The notes under the pieces were generated by a model that saw only the letters and a list, made by a program, of their open reading frames with translations, made no database searches and had not been told where the DNA came from. From assembly GCF_000855665.1 (NCBI RefSeq), contig NZ_JXSS01000002.1, positions 1-64,000 on the forward strand: a stretch of 64,000 nt of DNA, in the 5' to 3' direction. The position numbers and the translations under genes were made by a program. This DNA is from Lysobacter sp. A03 (GTDB lineage Bacteria; Pseudomonadota; Gammaproteobacteria; Xanthomonadales; Xanthomonadaceae). Below are positions 40,665 to 52,158 of the stretch, in pieces (the first letter of the stretch is position 1; the number at the start of each line of letters is the position of its first letter).

Positions 40665-42023
40665 ATGTCCCACCACGATTATTCCAAGAGCACCGGCCCC
40701 GTAGGGCCGGCTCCCGAAGAGCACAACGTGGTCTACACCACGTTGCACTTCGACACGCCCTGGTCCTACGACAACTATGTCTCGATCGGCGGCTACAGCG
40801 CCTGGCGCAAGATCCTCGCCGAGAAGATCCCGCGCGCTGACGTCATCGAGATGGTCAAGCAGTCCGGCTTGCGCGGCCGCGGCGGCGCAGGGTTCCCGAC
40901 GGGCCTGAAGTGGAGCTTCATGCCCAAGGACGACGGGGTGCAGAAGTACATCCTGTGCAACTCCGACGAATCCGAGCCGGGCACCTGCAAGGACCGCGAC
41001 ATCCTGCGCTACAACCCGCATGCCGTGCTCGAGGGCATCGCGATTGCCTGCTACGCGACCGGATCCACCGTCGCCTACAACTACATGCGCGGCGAGTTCC
41101 ACCATGAGCCTTTCGAGCGCATCGAGCAGGCGCTCAAGGACGCCTACGCGAACGGGCTGCTGGGCAAGAACATCCTGGGCTCGGGCATCGATGCCGACAT
41201 CTACAACGCGCTTGGCGCGGGCGCCTACATCTGCGGTGAGGAAACCGCGCTGATGGAATCGCTGGAAGGCAAGAAGGGCCAGCCGCGGTACAAACCACCA
41301 TTTCCGGCCAACTTCGGCCTGTTCGGCAAGCCGACCACGATCAACAACACCGAGACCTACGCCTCGGTACCGGCAATCGTGCGCAACGGCGCCGACTGGT
41401 TCCTCAACCTGGGCAAGCCCAACAACGGTGGCGCGAAAGCGTTCTCGGTCTCCGGCCACGTCAACAAGCCGGGCAACTACGAGGTCCGCCTGGGCACGCC
41501 GTTCGCCGAGCTGCTGGAGATCGCCGGTGGCGTGCGCGACGGCAACCGGATCAAGGGCGTGATCCCCGGGGGTTCTTCGATGCCGGTGCTGCCGGGCGAG
41601 ACCATGATGGGCCTGACCATGGATTACGACGCGCTGCAGAAGGCCGGCTCCGGCCTGGGCTCGGGCGCGGTGATCGTGATGGACGAGACCACCTGCATGG
41701 TCCGCGCATGCCAGCGCATCTCCCGTTTCTACTACCAGGAAAGCTGCGGCCAGTGCACCCCGTGCCGTGAGGGCACCGGCTGGATGTACCGGATGATCAG
41801 CCGCGTCGTCGACATGCGGGCGACCGTCGAGGACCTGCACGTGCTGCGCGAATCGGCCGGTCAGATCGAAGGCCACACCATCTGTGCCTTTGGCGAGGCC
41901 GCGGCCTGGCCGGTGCAGGGCTTCCTGCGCCATTACTGGAATGAATTCGAGTACGCGATCTTGAACAAGCGTTTCCTGGTCGATGACCAGCGCGACGGCC
42001 GGGTTGTGGAGACAGCGGCATGA
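40665..42023 (+). CDS. nuoF: NADH-quinone oxidoreductase subunit F
   Basis: NADH- and FMN-binding 51-kDa subunit. The glycine-rich [10 protein letters not shown] binds nucleotide/FMN, with [13 protein letters not shown] as a second site. [4Fe-4S] cluster N3 is held by C361, C364, C367 (SCGQCTPC) and C407. I chose the ATG at 40665 (MSHHDYSKS). The frame upstream lies inside nuoE. 452 residues. The stop overlaps nuoG (ATGA). Confidence 0.97.
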   Translation: MSHHDYSKSTGPVGPAPEEHNVVYTTLHFDTPWSYDNYVSIGGYSAWRKILAEKIPRADVIEMVKQSGLRGRGGAGFPTGLKWSFMPKDDGVQKYILCNSDESEPGTCKDRDILRYNPHAVLEGIAIACYATGSTVAYNYMRGEFHHEPFERIEQALKDAYANGLLGKNILGSGIDADIYNALGAGAYICGEETALMESLEGKKGQPRYKPPFPANFGLFGKPTTINNTETYASVPAIVRNGADWFLNLGKPNNGGAKAFSVSGHVNKPGNYEVRLGTPFAELLEIAGGVRDGNRIKGVIPGGSSMPVLPGETMMGLTMDYDALQKAGSGLGSGAVIVMDETTCMVRACQRISRFYYQESCGQCTPCREGTGWMYRMISRVVDMRATVEDLHVLRESAGQIEGHTICAFGEAAAWPVQGFLRHYWNEFEYAILNKRFLVDDQRDGRVVETAA

Positions 42024-44272
42024 GCACCACTCCGGACAAACCCACCGAAGACGCACCCGTCGTTCCGGAAGGCTACGTATCGATCGAGATCGACGGCGTG
42101 GCCACCTTCGCGCCGAAGGGTTCGATGATCATCCAGGTCGCCGACAAGATCGGCATTCCGATTCCGCGGTTCTGCTACCACGACAAGCTGTCGATCGCGG
42201 CCAACTGCCGCATGTGCCTGGTTGACGTGGAGAAGATGGGCAAGCCGGCGCCGGCCTGCGCGACGCCGGTCATGGACAACATGAAGGTCAGCACGCGCAG
42301 CGAGAAGGCGCTCAAGTCGCAGCGCAACGTGATGGAGTTCCTGCTGATCAACCATCCCCTCGACTGCCCGGTCTGCGACCAGGGCGGCGAGTGTGAGTTG
42401 CAGGACCTGTCGCTGGGTTACGGGCGCTCGGTCAGCCGCTTCAACGAGCGCAAGCGCGTGGTGGCCGACGAGGACATCGGTCCGCTGGTGGCAACCGAGA
42501 TGACCCGTTGCATCCACTGCACCCGCTGCATCCGCTTTACCGCGGAGATTGCCGGCACTTACGAGCTGGGCGGCATGTACCGCGGCGAGGACCTGCAGGT
42601 CGGGACCTACGACGGCAAGCCGCTCACCACCGAGCTGTCGGGCAACGTGATCGACGTGTGCCCGGTGGGCGCGCTGACCAACAAGCCATTCCAGTTCCGT
42701 GCCCGCGCCTGGGAAATGGTCGCCCGCGAGTCGTTGGGCTATCACGATGCCCTGGGCAGCAACCTGTTCCTGCACGTTCGCCGGGGCGAGGTCATGCGCA
42801 CCGTGCCGCGCGATAACGACATGGTCAACGAGTGCTGGCTGTCCGATCGTGACCGCTATTCGCACCAGGGCCTGTATGCCTCCGATCGGGCAATCGCCCC
42901 GATGCTCAAGGAAGGCGGCCAGTGGCGCGATGCAACATGGGAAGAGGCGCTCGCCGAAGCCATCAGGGTGCTTCGCGACAATGCCGGTGACAATCTCGGC
43001 ATGCTGGTCAATCCGGCCACTTCCAACGAAGAGGGCGCGCTGCTCGCCCGCCTTGCCGAAGCGCTGGGGACCGGCAATATAGACCACCGCCTCAGCCAGG
43101 CTGACCTGTCGGATTCCGCCGTGGCGGAGGTTTTCTCCACCCGCGTAGCCGACATCGAAAGCGCCGACGCCATCGTCATCGTCGGCTCAAACCTGCGCCA
43201 CGAGCTGCCGCTGGTCAACGTGCGTGTGCGCAAGGCGTGGCAGGGCGGTGCAAAGGTGTACGTCATCAATCCGGTCGACTTCGAGCAGACATTCGATTTG
43301 GCCGGCAAGCAAATCGTGGCGCCGTCGCAGATGGCTTCGGCGCTCGGTGATGCCGGACTGCGCGATGCCATTGCCGGCGCCCGGAACGCTGTCGTGTTCG
43401 TTGGCGCCTTGGCGGAAAATGGCCCGCATGCCGCGGCCATCCGTGGCGCCGTCGCCGACTTCGCCGCCTCGACCAGTGCCCAGGTGTGCCGCATCCCCCA
43501 GGGTGCCAACGCCGTCGGCCTTGCCGATCACGGTGTTTTGCCGACCTCGCGTGACGCAATGGCGATGCTGGCCGAACCGCGCGCCGCGTATGTCCTCTAT
43601 GGCATCGAGCCGGGCCTCGACTTTGCCGATACCGCAACCGCACTGAAGGCGCTGTCCGGTGCGCCGGTCGTGGCGTTCAGTCACTTCGCCTGCGAATCCA
43701 CCCTGGCGGTGGCGGACGTCATCCTGCCGATCGGCCTGCTGCCGGAAATCGACGCGACCCTGACCAATCTGGAAGGGCGCGAGCAGGTTGCCGTTGCCGG
43801 CGGCAAACTGCCGGGCCAGGCCGAGCCAGGCTGGCGGGTTCTGCGTGCACTCGCCGGTGACCTGGCGTTGCCGGGCTTTGATTTCACCGATCTGCCAGGC
43901 CTGCGCGCCAGCGTGGTCAAGCGCGATGTAACGCCGGTGGCCGGCAAGGCGCCGATCATCAGTCACGACGGATTGGAAGTCGCGCTGGGTACGGCGATCT
44001 ACCGCTCCGACGCCGTGGTGCGCCGCGCCGCCGCGCTCCAGGTGCATCCTCTGAACGTCGGCCCGCAGGCCAGCCTGCACCCCGAGGATGCGCGCGAGCT
44101 TGGTATCGAGGACGGCGCGACGGGCAAGTTCGGCTCTGCGGCCGGAACGGCCGCACTGCCGGTGTTCGCCAACGACATGGTGGCGCGCGGCACGGTCTGG
44201 ATCGAAAGCGGCCATGGCGCCACGGCGCCGCTGGGGTCCGGTCGGGTGACGGTCGGGAGGGCATCGGCATGA
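42020..44272 (+). CDS. nuoG: NADH-quinone oxidoreductase subunit G
   Basis: Largest peripheral subunit. The [2Fe-2S] ligands are C52, C63, C66 and C80. The His-ligated cluster has H112, C116, C119 and C125. A third cluster has C164, C167, C170 and C214. The remainder is a molybdopterin-oxidoreductase-like domain without cofactor motifs. At 750 residues it is shorter than E. coli NuoG (about 900), and I see no extra N7 cluster. Overlaps nuoF and nuoH by 4 bases each. Confidence 0.96.
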   Translation: MSTTPDKPTEDAPVVPEGYVSIEIDGVATFAPKGSMIIQVADKIGIPIPRFCYHDKLSIAANCRMCLVDVEKMGKPAPACATPVMDNMKVSTRSEKALKSQRNVMEFLLINHPLDCPVCDQGGECELQDLSLGYGRSVSRFNERKRVVADEDIGPLVATEMTRCIHCTRCIRFTAEIAGTYELGGMYRGEDLQVGTYDGKPLTTELSGNVIDVCPVGALTNKPFQFRARAWEMVARESLGYHDALGSNLFLHVRRGEVMRTVPRDNDMVNECWLSDRDRYSHQGLYASDRAIAPMLKEGGQWRDATWEEALAEAIRVLRDNAGDNLGMLVNPATSNEEGALLARLAEALGTGNIDHRLSQADLSDSAVAEVFSTRVADIESADAIVIVGSNLRHELPLVNVRVRKAWQGGAKVYVINPVDFEQTFDLAGKQIVAPSQMASALGDAGLRDAIAGARNAVVFVGALAENGPHAAAIRGAVADFAASTSAQVCRIPQGANAVGLADHGVLPTSRDAMAMLAEPRAAYVLYGIEPGLDFADTATALKALSGAPVVAFSHFACESTLAVADVILPIGLLPEIDATLTNLEGREQVAVAGGKLPGQAEPGWRVLRALAGDLALPGFDFTDLPGLRASVVKRDVTPVAGKAPIISHDGLEVALGTAIYRSDAVVRRAAALQVHPLNVGPQASLHPEDARELGIEDGATGKFGSAAGTAALPVFANDMVARGTVWIESGHGATAPLGSGRVTVGRASA

Positions 44273-45333
44273 TGAGCAGCGTTATCGACCCGTTCCACTC
44301 CTGGCTCGAGTCGTTCGGTGCCGTGGGCACGATCACCTGGCTGGTGCTGATGATCGTCGCGATCTGCGTGCCGTTGATCCTTGCCGTCGCCTTCTACGTG
44401 TTGTGGGAGCGCAAGTTGATCGGCTGGATGCACGTGCGTGTCGGGCCGAAGTATGTCGGTTTTGGCGGCTTCCTGCAGACCTTCGCCGACGTTTTCAAGC
44501 TGCTGTTCAAGGAGATGCTGCAGCCCGCGGCTGCATCGCCGTTCCTCTACCGGCTCGCTCCCTTGCTGGCCCTGATACCGGCGCTGGCGGTCTGGGCGGT
44601 AATCCCGTTCGATGCCCAGGTGGTTCTATCCAACGCCAACGCGGGTTTGCTCTACATCCTGGCGATGACGTCGCTGGGGGTGTATGGCGTGATCCTTGCG
44701 GGCTGGGCGACCAACTCCAAGTACGCCCTGCTGGGTGCGATGCGTGGTGCCGCGCAGATGGTGGCCTACGAGATCGCCATGGGCTTCTCGCTGGTCGGCG
44801 TGATGCTGGCCGCGGGCAGCCTGAACCTGACCGAGATCGTGATGGCGCAGTCGGGCAACGCGGGGCCGTTTGAGTGGTTCTGGCTGCCGTTGCTGCCGCT
44901 GTTCGTGATCTATTTCGTGTCCGGCGTTGCCGAGACCAACCGCCTGCCATTCGACATGGTGGAAGGCGAGTCGGAGATCACCGGCGGCCATCTGGTCGAG
45001 TACTCCGGCGCCGGCTTCGCGCTGTTCTTCCTGGCCGAATACGCCAACATGATCCTGATCAGCTTCCTGGTCCCGATCTTCTTCCTGGGCGGCTGGCTCA
45101 GCCCGTTCCAGGGAATGGGCATCCCGCTGCTGTCGGTGGACGGCTGGTGGTGGCTGATGGCCAAGGTGTTCTTCTTCGCCAGTTGCTTCATCTGGTTCCG
45201 CGCCTCCTTCCCGCGCTACCGCTACGACCAGATCATGCGTCTGGGCTGGAAGGTGTTCGTTCCGCTGGCGATCGTCTGGATCGCCGTGGTCGCGGTCATG
45301 GCGTATTTCGGCGTGTTTGAGCCGGGGCAATAA
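44269..45333 (+). CDS. nuoH: NADH-quinone oxidoreductase subunit H
   Basis: Membrane subunit at the junction of the two arms, forming the quinone entry channel. It has eight hydrophobic segments, the loop [14 protein letters not shown], the conserved [15 protein letters not shown] and the acidic [16 protein letters not shown] that links to proton transfer. 354 residues. The ATG overlaps the nuoG stop. Confidence 0.97.
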   Translation: MMSSVIDPFHSWLESFGAVGTITWLVLMIVAICVPLILAVAFYVLWERKLIGWMHVRVGPKYVGFGGFLQTFADVFKLLFKEMLQPAAASPFLYRLAPLLALIPALAVWAVIPFDAQVVLSNANAGLLYILAMTSLGVYGVILAGWATNSKYALLGAMRGAAQMVAYEIAMGFSLVGVMLAAGSLNLTEIVMAQSGNAGPFEWFWLPLLPLFVIYFVSGVAETNRLPFDMVEGESEITGGHLVEYSGAGFALFFLAEYANMILISFLVPIFFLGGWLSPFQGMGIPLLSVDGWWWLMAKVFFFASCFIWFRASFPRYRYDQIMRLGWKVFVPLAIVWIAVVAVMAYFGVFEPGQ

Positions 45334-45342
45334 GGTAGAGGC

Positions 45343-45831
45343 ATGAATCGCATCGTTTCCTTTTTCAAAAGCCTGCTCCTCATCGAGTTGCTGAAAGGCA
45401 TGGGCCTGACGCTGAAATACGCGTTCAAGCCCAAGTACACGTTGATGTACCCGATGGAGAAGACACCGCAGTCGGTCCGCTTCCGCGGCATCCACGCGCT
45501 GCGCCGTTATCCGAACGGCGAAGAGCGCTGCATCGCCTGTAAATTGTGCGAGGCGGTTTGTCCGGCGCTGGCGATCACCATTGACTCGGAACGACGCGAG
45601 GACGGTACCCGTCGTACGACGCGTTATGAGATCGATCTGTTCAAGTGCATCTACTGCGGCTTCTGCGAGGAGTCGTGCCCGGTGGACTCGATTGTCGAGA
45701 CCCATATCCACGAATACCACTTCGACCAGCGCGGACAGAACGTCGTCACCAAGCCGCAGTTGCTGGCAATTGGCGACCGGCTCGAAGCTGAAATCGCCGA
45801 ACGTCGCGCCTCCGACGCGCCCTACCGCTGA
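45343..45831 (+). CDS. nuoI: NADH-quinone oxidoreductase subunit I
   Basis: Ferredoxin-like subunit with clusters N6a and N6b, relaying electrons to NuoB. The ligands are C63/66/69/73 ([12 protein letters not shown]) and C102/105/108/112 ([12 protein letters not shown]). 162 residues. Confidence 0.98.
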   Translation: MNRIVSFFKSLLLIELLKGMGLTLKYAFKPKYTLMYPMEKTPQSVRFRGIHALRRYPNGEERCIACKLCEAVCPALAITIDSERREDGTRRTTRYEIDLFKCIYCGFCEESCPVDSIVETHIHEYHFDQRGQNVVTKPQLLAIGDRLEAEIAERRASDAPYR

Positions 45832-45840
45832 GTGCACCCC

Positions 45841-46497
45841 ATGGATTTCGTCTTCATCGCGTTCATCGCCTTTTCCATCGCTGCCACCGCGGCGGCGGTG
45901 GCTGTCATCAGCGTGCGCAACCCGGTGCATTCCGCGCTGTCGCTCGTGCTCACCTTTTTCTCGGTCGCCTGTGTGTGGATCGTGGGCGGCGCAGAGTTCC
46001 TTGGCGTGGCGCTGGTCGTCATCTACGTCGGCGCGGTAATGGTGCTGTTCCTGTTCGTGGTGATGATGCTCGACATCGACATCGCCGGGATGCGCGAGGG
46101 TTACGTGCGCTATCTGCCTGTTGGGCTCGTCGTGGCGGTTGTAATGCTGATCGAGATGCTGATGCTCATTGGCGCCCGGGCCAAGATGGCGCAGCCCTTC
46201 CCGGCCGACCCCGCGTTGGCGGCTGGAGTGGGCAATACCGAGTGGGTCGCGACCGAGCTGTTCACCCGCTTCCTGCTGCCGTTTGAAACCGCGGCCGTGA
46301 TCCTGACGGTGGCGGTGATCGCGGCGGTGACGCTGACCCTGCGTCCGATCCGCGAGGGTGGCAAGAAACAGAACCCCAGCGACCAGGTCAAGGTGCGCGT
46401 CGCCGATCGCCTGCGGATGGTGAAGATGGATTCGTCCACGCCGGCAAGCCTGCGCGATGCGGTTGCACCCGACGTCAACCCGGAGGAGGGCGCGTAA
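45841..46497 (+). CDS. nuoJ: NADH-quinone oxidoreductase subunit J
   Basis: Membrane subunit with five hydrophobic helices. The signature is [21 protein letters not shown] and the TM3 pi-bulge region is [19 protein letters not shown]. The ATG at 45841 is preferred to a GTG at 45832 because [12 protein letters not shown] is the normal start. A C-terminal polar tail of about 50 residues extends past the last helix. The stop overlaps nuoK (TAATG). 218 residues. Confidence 0.95.
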   Translation: MDFVFIAFIAFSIAATAAAVAVISVRNPVHSALSLVLTFFSVACVWIVGGAEFLGVALVVIYVGAVMVLFLFVVMMLDIDIAGMREGYVRYLPVGLVVAVVMLIEMLMLIGARAKMAQPFPADPALAAGVGNTEWVATELFTRFLLPFETAAVILTVAVIAAVTLTLRPIREGGKKQNPSDQVKVRVADRLRMVKMDSSTPASLRDAVAPDVNPEEGA

Positions 46498-46820
46498 TGG
46501 AAATGGTCGACTCCAGCCTGGCCCTGGGCCACTACCTCGCATTGGGTGCGGTGCTGTTCTGCATCTCGGTGGCGGGCATCTTCCTCAACCGCAAGAACGT
46601 CATCGTCCTGATCATGTCGATCGAGCTGATGCTGCTCGCCGTCAATATCAACTTCGTGGGTTTCTCGCGCGAGTTCGGCGATCCGTCCGGCCAGGTGTTC
46701 GTGTTCTTCATCCTGACCGTGGCTGCGGCTGAAGCCGCCATTGGCCTGGCGATCCTCGTCACGCTGTTCCGCAACAGGCGCACGATCAACGTCGCCGAAA
46801 TCGATTTGATGAAGGGCTGA
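46497..46820 (+). CDS. nuoK: NADH-quinone oxidoreductase subunit K
   Basis: Three-helix antiporter-like subunit (MrpC-type) of 107 residues. The conserved acidic residues sit in [11 protein letters not shown] and [11 protein letters not shown]. The ATG at 46497 shares a base with the nuoJ stop. An ATG at 46503 (MVDSS) is an alternative. Confidence 0.96.
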   Translation: MEMVDSSLALGHYLALGAVLFCISVAGIFLNRKNVIVLIMSIELMLLAVNINFVGFSREFGDPSGQVFVFFILTVAAAEAAIGLAILVTLFRNRRTINVAEIDLMKG

Positions 46821-46824
46821 TCCG

Positions 46825-48888
46825 ATGTCGGGTATGGAATTCGTCGTTTCCAAGTCGGCGCTGCTGGCCATCGTCCTCGCGCCGCTGGTGGGTACGGTCA
46901 TCGCGGGCTTCTTCGGGCGCAGGATTGGCCGGGCCGGTGCGCACAGTGTCACCATTCTGGGTGTGGCGATCAGCTGCGCGCTGTCGGGCTGGGTGCTGTG
47001 GCAACTGGTGGGGCAGGGCGCGGCGCCTTTCAACGAGAACATCTACACCTGGTTCAAGGTGGGAGGACTGGAAGCGCACATCGGCTTCATGGTCGACAAG
47101 CTGACCGCCATGATGATGGTGGTGGTGACGTTCGTGTCGCTGCTGGTGCATATCTACAGCATCGGCTACATGGCCGATGACGATGGCTATCACCGCTTCT
47201 TCAGCTACATCAGCCTGTTTACCTTCGCCATGCTGATGCTGGTAATGAGCAACAACTTCCTCCAGTTGTTCTTCGGCTGGGAAGGCGTCGGCCTGGTGTC
47301 CTATCTGCTGATCGGTTTCTGGTTCAAGCGTCCCAGCGCCGTGTTCGCCAACTTCAAGGCGTTCATGGTCAACCGGGTCGGCGACTTTGGCTTCATCCTC
47401 GGCATCGCCGCGGTGAACTGGTGGTTCGGGTCGCTGGATTACGCGACCGTGTTTGCCAACGCGCCCGGCCTGGCCGGTGAAACCGTGGCGATTATCGCCG
47501 GGCACGAGTGGTCGGTCGCGACGGTGATCTGCATCTTCCTGTTCATCGGCGCGATGGCCAAGTCTGCACAGATACCGCTGCATGTCTGGTTGCCGGACTC
47601 GATGGAAGGCCCGACGCCGATCTCGGCACTGATCCACGCGGCGACGATGGTCACCGCCGGTATCTTCATGGTCGCCCGGATGTCGCCGCTGTTCGAGGAG
47701 TCCGGAACCGCGCTCCAGTTCATCCTGTTCATCGGTGCGACAACGGCGTTCTTTACCGGCCTGATCGGTATCGTGCAGAACGACATCAAACGGGTGATCG
47801 CGTATTCGACCCTGTCGCAGCTGGGCTACATGACCGTCGCCCTCGGTGTATCGGCCTACAGCGCGGGTGTGTTCCACCTGATGACCCACGCTTTCTTCAA
47901 GGCGCTGCTGTTCCTTGGCGCCGGTTCGGTGATCATCGGCATGCACCACGAGCAGGACATGCGCCGGATGGGCGGTCTGCGCCGGTTCATGCCGGTCACC
48001 TACTGGACGATGCTGATCGGCACCCTGGCGTTGGTGGGTACGCCGTTCTTCAGCGGCTTCTACTCCAAGGACACGATCATCGAAGCCGCGCACCACGCGA
48101 CGATCGGTGGCAGCTGGGTCAACCAGTACGCCTACTGGGCGGTGTTGCTGGGTGCATTCGTGACGGCGTTCTACAGCTTCCGCCTGCTGTATCTGACCTT
48201 CCACGGCAGGGAACGCTTCCGTGATGCCCGGCCCGCTGTCGACAGCGAAGGCCTGACGCACGCCGATCACGAAGTCCACGAGCCGCACGAGTCGCCGTTG
48301 TCGGTCACCGTACCGCTGGTTTTGCTGGCGATTCCGTCGGTGCTGATTGGCTTCTTCACCGCCGGACCGATGCTGTTCGGTACCAACTGGAGCGGCGATG
48401 TGCATCAGTTGCCGTTCTTCCTGGGCTCCATCGATGTCAATGCCACACGGGACGTGGTCGCCGCGCTGGCCGCCGATGTCTGGCATGGCCCGGTGAAGTT
48501 CGCGCTGCACGGCCTGACGGCGCCGACGTTCCTGCTGGCTTTTGCTGGATTCGTGCTGGCTACGGTGATGTACGTGTGGAAGCCGGAACTGCCCGGCAAG
48601 GCACGCGCCGCGTTTGCGGTGCCGGTTCGCATCCTCGAAGAGAAGTACGGCTTCGATACGCTGTGGATCAAGGGCCTCGCCGGCGGCAGCGTGAAGATCG
48701 GCCAGGCATCCAGTGTGATTGACAGCAAACTGATCGACGGTGTCGCCGTAAACGGCAGCGTCCGGGTGGTCGAGCTGATCGCCAACCTGAGCCGCCGGAT
48801 CCAGTCCGGCTACCTGTACCACTACGCCTTTGTGATGATTATCGGCCTGATCGTGATGCTGGCCGCGCTCATCCGTAACCTGATCTGA
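46825..48888 (+). CDS. nuoL: NADH-quinone oxidoreductase subunit L
   Basis: Distal antiporter-like proton-pumping subunit with a long C-terminal lateral helix, 687 residues. Signatures are FGWEGVGLVSYLLIGFW (with the functional Glu), AMAKSAQIPLHVWLPDSMEGPTP-type motif around 47560-47625, and the lysine-containing TM segments. Five bases after nuoK. Confidence 0.97.
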   Translation: MSGMEFVVSKSALLAIVLAPLVGTVIAGFFGRRIGRAGAHSVTILGVAISCALSGWVLWQLVGQGAAPFNENIYTWFKVGGLEAHIGFMVDKLTAMMMVVVTFVSLLVHIYSIGYMADDDGYHRFFSYISLFTFAMLMLVMSNNFLQLFFGWEGVGLVSYLLIGFWFKRPSAVFANFKAFMVNRVGDFGFILGIAAVNWWFGSLDYATVFANAPGLAGETVAIIAGHEWSVATVICIFLFIGAMAKSAQIPLHVWLPDSMEGPTPISALIHAATMVTAGIFMVARMSPLFEESGTALQFILFIGATTAFFTGLIGIVQNDIKRVIAYSTLSQLGYMTVALGVSAYSAGVFHLMTHAFFKALLFLGAGSVIIGMHHEQDMRRMGGLRRFMPVTYWTMLIGTLALVGTPFFSGFYSKDTIIEAAHHATIGGSWVNQYAYWAVLLGAFVTAFYSFRLLYLTFHGRERFRDARPAVDSEGLTHADHEVHEPHESPLSVTVPLVLLAIPSVLIGFFTAGPMLFGTNWSGDVHQLPFFLGSIDVNATRDVVAALAADVWHGPVKFALHGLTAPTFLLAFAGFVLATVMYVWKPELPGKARAAFAVPVRILEEKYGFDTLWIKGLAGGSVKIGQASSVIDSKLIDGVAVNGSVRVVELIANLSRRIQSGYLYHYAFVMIIGLIVMLAALIRNLI

Positions 48889-48901
48889 CAAGGACCGCGA
48901 C

Positions 48902-50428
48902 GTGACCCCTGAGCCCTTCCAGAGCGCGCTTCCCTTGCTGAGCCTGCTTGTTTGGCTGCCGATCATCGGTGGCCTGCTTACCCTCGCCCTTGGTAACGAG
49001 CGGGCCAATGCTGCCCGCTGGTTCGCCACGGCTGTGGCTGCCGCCACGTTTGCGCTGAGCATCCTGCTGTTCACCGGTTTCGACTTCAGTACGGCTGCGA
49101 TGCAGTTCGTCGAGGACAAGCCGTGGATCCCCGCGTTCGACATCCGCTACCACTTCGGCGTTGACGGTTTCTCGGTCCCGCTGATCGGCCTGACTGCACT
49201 GACCTCGGTACTCGTCCTGATCGGTGCGTGGGGCGTGGACAAGCGCGTCAGCCAGTACTACGCCTCCTTCCTGATCCTGGAAGGACTGATGATCGGCATC
49301 TTCTGCGCGCTCGACTCGATGCTGTTCTACGTGTTTTTCGAGTGCATGCTGATCCCGATGTTCATCATCATCGGCGTCTGGGGCGGCCCTCGCCGGGTGT
49401 ACGCCGCGCTGAAGTTCTTCATCTACACCTTCCTCGGGTCGGTGTTCATGTTGATCGCCCTGATCTACCTGTACATGAAGGGTGGCAGCTGGCAGATCGC
49501 CGACATGGTGCAACTCTCGCTGACGGCCACTGAGCAGACCTGGATATTCTTCGGCTTCCTGCTCGGCTTCGCGATCAAGATCCCGATGTTCCCGGTGCAT
49601 ACCTGGTTGCCGGACGCGCACGTGGAAGCGCCGACCGCAGGTTCGGTGATCCTGGCTGCGATCATGCTGAAGATCGGTGGCTACGGTTTCCTGCGCTTCG
49701 CGCTGCCGATCGTGCCCGATGCGGGCGCCGAGTGGGCGTGGCTGCTGATCGCCCTGAGCCTGATTGCGATCGTCTACGTCGGGATGGTCGCGCTGGTGCA
49801 GTCGGACATGAAGCGTCTGATCGCCTACTCGTCGGTCGCCCATATGGGGTTCGTGACCCTGGGTACGTTCCTTGCTTTCGGCCTGGTACGTGATTTCGGC
49901 AATGTCGATGCAGCGCGTCTTGGCCTGCAGGGCGCGATGGTGCAGATGGTCAGCCATGGCTTCATCTCCGCTGCGTTGTTCATCAGCATCGGCGTGCTCT
50001 ACGACCGGCTGCACACGCGCCGGATCGCCGATTACGGCGGTGTGGCCAACCTGATGCCCGTGTTCGCGTTCTTCTACGTGCTGTTCGCAATGGCCAACTC
50101 CGGTCTTCCGGGGACCTCGGCGTTCGTCGGCGAATTCATGGTCATTCTGGCCAGCTTCCAGAAGAGTCCGCTGATCGCGCTGTTGGTTGCATTGAACCTG
50201 ATCATCAGTGCCGGTTACAGCCTGTGGCTGGTCAAGCGCGTGCTGTGGGGTCCGGTGGCCAATGACAAGGTTGCGGCGATGAAGGACCTCAACGGGCGCG
50301 AGTATTTCGTGTTGGGTGTGTTCGCCGTCTGCACCTTGCTGCTCGGCGTATGGCCGAAGCCGTTGACCGACATGATGGAACCCAGCATCGCCAACCTGGC
50401 GATGCAGATCGCCGCCTCCAAGCTGTAA
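48902..50428 (+). CDS. nuoM: NADH-quinone oxidoreductase subunit M
   Basis: Antiporter-like proton-pumping subunit, 508 residues. Signatures are FFECMLIPMFIIIGVWGG (functional Glu), KIPMFPVHTWLPDAHVEAPT and YSSVAHMGFV. The GTG start is 13 bases after nuoL. Confidence 0.96.
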   Translation: MTPEPFQSALPLLSLLVWLPIIGGLLTLALGNERANAARWFATAVAAATFALSILLFTGFDFSTAAMQFVEDKPWIPAFDIRYHFGVDGFSVPLIGLTALTSVLVLIGAWGVDKRVSQYYASFLILEGLMIGIFCALDSMLFYVFFECMLIPMFIIIGVWGGPRRVYAALKFFIYTFLGSVFMLIALIYLYMKGGSWQIADMVQLSLTATEQTWIFFGFLLGFAIKIPMFPVHTWLPDAHVEAPTAGSVILAAIMLKIGGYGFLRFALPIVPDAGAEWAWLLIALSLIAIVYVGMVALVQSDMKRLIAYSSVAHMGFVTLGTFLAFGLVRDFGNVDAARLGLQGAMVQMVSHGFISAALFISIGVLYDRLHTRRIADYGGVANLMPVFAFFYVLFAMANSGLPGTSAFVGEFMVILASFQKSPLIALLVALNLIISAGYSLWLVKRVLWGPVANDKVAAMKDLNGREYFVLGVFAVCTLLLGVWPKPLTDMMEPSIANLAMQIAASKL

Positions 50429-50482
50429 CCAGTCCAGTCGGCCAATCGCGCCACCTGCGCCTGACCAATTTCGAGATAGCCA

Positions 50483-51925
50483 ATGATCCACGTACGTTCC
50501 GCCGCCGAATTGATGCCGCTGTTGCCAGAGCTGGTCCTGGTCGGCGGTGCCTTCGCGCTGCTGATGCTCGATCTGTTCCTGGACGAGACCCGCCGCGCCG
50601 TCATCCATGTCCTGTCGATGGTCCTGTTGCTGGCTGTGGCGGCGATGCTGGCCACAGGCGTTGGAGAGCACGGGATCGTGTTCGACGGCATGTTCGTGCG
50701 CGACACTCTGGCCGATGTGCTGAAGATCGGCATTGCCCTGGCGTCGGCGTTGTCGATGGTCTACCTGTGGCCGTTCATGCGCGAGCGGGGCATCTACAAG
50801 GGCGAGATGTCGGTGCTGATGCTGTTTGCGACGCTGGGCATGATGCTGCTGGTGTCGGCCGGCAACCTGGTGATGATCTACATCGGTCTGGAGATGCTCG
50901 CGCTGTGCTCCTACGCGCTGGTGGCCATCGACCGGGACAACTCGATGGCGTCCGAGGCGGGGATCAAGTACTTCGTGCTTGGGTCGCTGGCATCCGGCTT
51001 GCTGCTTTACGGGCTGTCGCTGATCTATGGCGCAACCGGCGTGCTGGACATCCACGCGGTCGCGATGGCTGCGCAGGTGACCGAGTCGCCGACACTGCTG
51101 GCGACTGGACTCGTTTTCGTCGTCGCGGGCATCGCCTTCAAGTTCGGCGCCGCTCCGTTCCACATGTGGCTGCCTGACGTGTACCACGGCGCGCCCACCC
51201 CGATCAGCCTGTTCATCGGCTCGGCGCCCAAGCTGGCGGCCTTTGGTCTGACCTATCGCATGCTGGAGCAGGGCCTGGGACCGCTGGATGACCATTGGCG
51301 GATCATGTTGGGCGTTCTGGCCGTCCTGTCACTGGCGATCGGTAACTTCGGTGCGCTGATGCAGCTCAACCTGAAGCGGATGCTGGCTTACTCGACCATT
51401 TCCCACGTCGGCTTCCTGCTGATCGGCTTCGCGGCTGCCACGCCCGGCGGTTATGCGGCGGCGATGTTCTATGCCATCAGCTACGCGCTCATGGCGGCCG
51501 CGGCCTTCGGCGCGATCGTGGTGATGTCCAGGCGCGGGTTCGAAGCGGACGAGATCATCGATTACCGCGGTCTGAACTCGCGCAGTCCGTGGATGGCGGG
51601 GATGATCCTGCTGGTAATGTTCTCCCTCGCCGGCGTGCCTCCCTTCATCGGCTTCTGGGCCAAGCTGGCCGTTCTTCAGGCGGCAGTGCAGGGCGACATG
51701 CTCTGGCTGGCGATCGTCGGCATTGTTTTCGCGGTGATCGGCGCGTTCTACTACCTGCGCGTGGTCAAGGTCATGTACTTCGACGAGGCGGTGGGTCCCG
51801 TGCATCCTCCGTCCAGTAACCGGCCGCTGCGGATCGTATTCGGCGTGAACGCGATGATCCTGCTTGCACTAGGCCTGGCCTGGAGCCCGGTGATGGAGTG
51901 GTGCCAGCGTTCCTTCGGTATCTGA
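50483..51925 (+). CDS. nuoN: NADH-quinone oxidoreductase subunit N
   Basis: Third antiporter-like subunit, 480 residues, last gene of the operon. Signatures are IYIGLEMLALCSYALVA, FKFGAAPFHMWLPDVYHGAPTP and YSTISHVGFLLIG. A 54-base gap separates it from nuoM, the largest inside the operon. No terminator with a U-tract is visible in the 190 bases that follow before the tRNA-fMet promoter. Confidence 0.97.
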   Translation: MIHVRSAAELMPLLPELVLVGGAFALLMLDLFLDETRRAVIHVLSMVLLLAVAAMLATGVGEHGIVFDGMFVRDTLADVLKIGIALASALSMVYLWPFMRERGIYKGEMSVLMLFATLGMMLLVSAGNLVMIYIGLEMLALCSYALVAIDRDNSMASEAGIKYFVLGSLASGLLLYGLSLIYGATGVLDIHAVAMAAQVTESPTLLATGLVFVVAGIAFKFGAAPFHMWLPDVYHGAPTPISLFIGSAPKLAAFGLTYRMLEQGLGPLDDHWRIMLGVLAVLSLAIGNFGALMQLNLKRMLAYSTISHVGFLLIGFAAATPGGYAAAMFYAISYALMAAAAFGAIVVMSRRGFEADEIIDYRGLNSRSPWMAGMILLVMFSLAGVPPFIGFWAKLAVLQAAVQGDMLWLAIVGIVFAVIGAFYYLRVVKVMYFDEAVGPVHPPSSNRPLRIVFGVNAMILLALGLAWSPVMEWCQRSFGI

Positions 51926-52118
51926 GTTCACGCAACGTGCCTTGCGCGCGGCGTTCGACCCTGAAGATGTGGATCGCATAACGATTGTTGTTCCCATTTT
52001 GGTGGCGAGCGGTTATGATTCCCGGCCCGAGAGGGTGCGAAGACGGTAAGACGGCTTCGGGCAATACCGGCGGACATCGTCCGTCGGGCAGGAAATCCCC
52101 AGAGGTCTTGGCGGGGTC

Positions 52119-52147
52119 TTGCGAAGTTTCAAGTCCGCCGATATAAT
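52119..52147 (+). promoter_or_regulatory. Sigma-70 promoter of tRNA-fMet
   Basis: TTGCGA (52119-52124), a 17-bp spacer and a perfect TATAAT (52142-52147). A start about 6-8 bases downstream would put the transcript start just before the tRNA 5' end (52159). This is the best promoter in the window. The rest of the nuoN-tRNA gap (51926-52118) shows only a lone TATGAT at 52014-52019. Confidence 0.82.
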
Positions 52148-52158
52148 GGGCGGCCTGA

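Noticed and set aside
46786-51295. Very long minus-strand open frames opposite nuoL and nuoM
   Set aside because: His/Gln/Asp/Arg-rich shadow translations of membrane-protein codons. The plus strand encodes intact complex I subunits.
52014-52019. TATGAT hexamer downstream of nuoN as a second tRNA-fMet promoter
   Set aside because: No -35 element at acceptable spacing (nearest TTGTTC is 20 bp away), and the promoter at 52119-52147 is far better.
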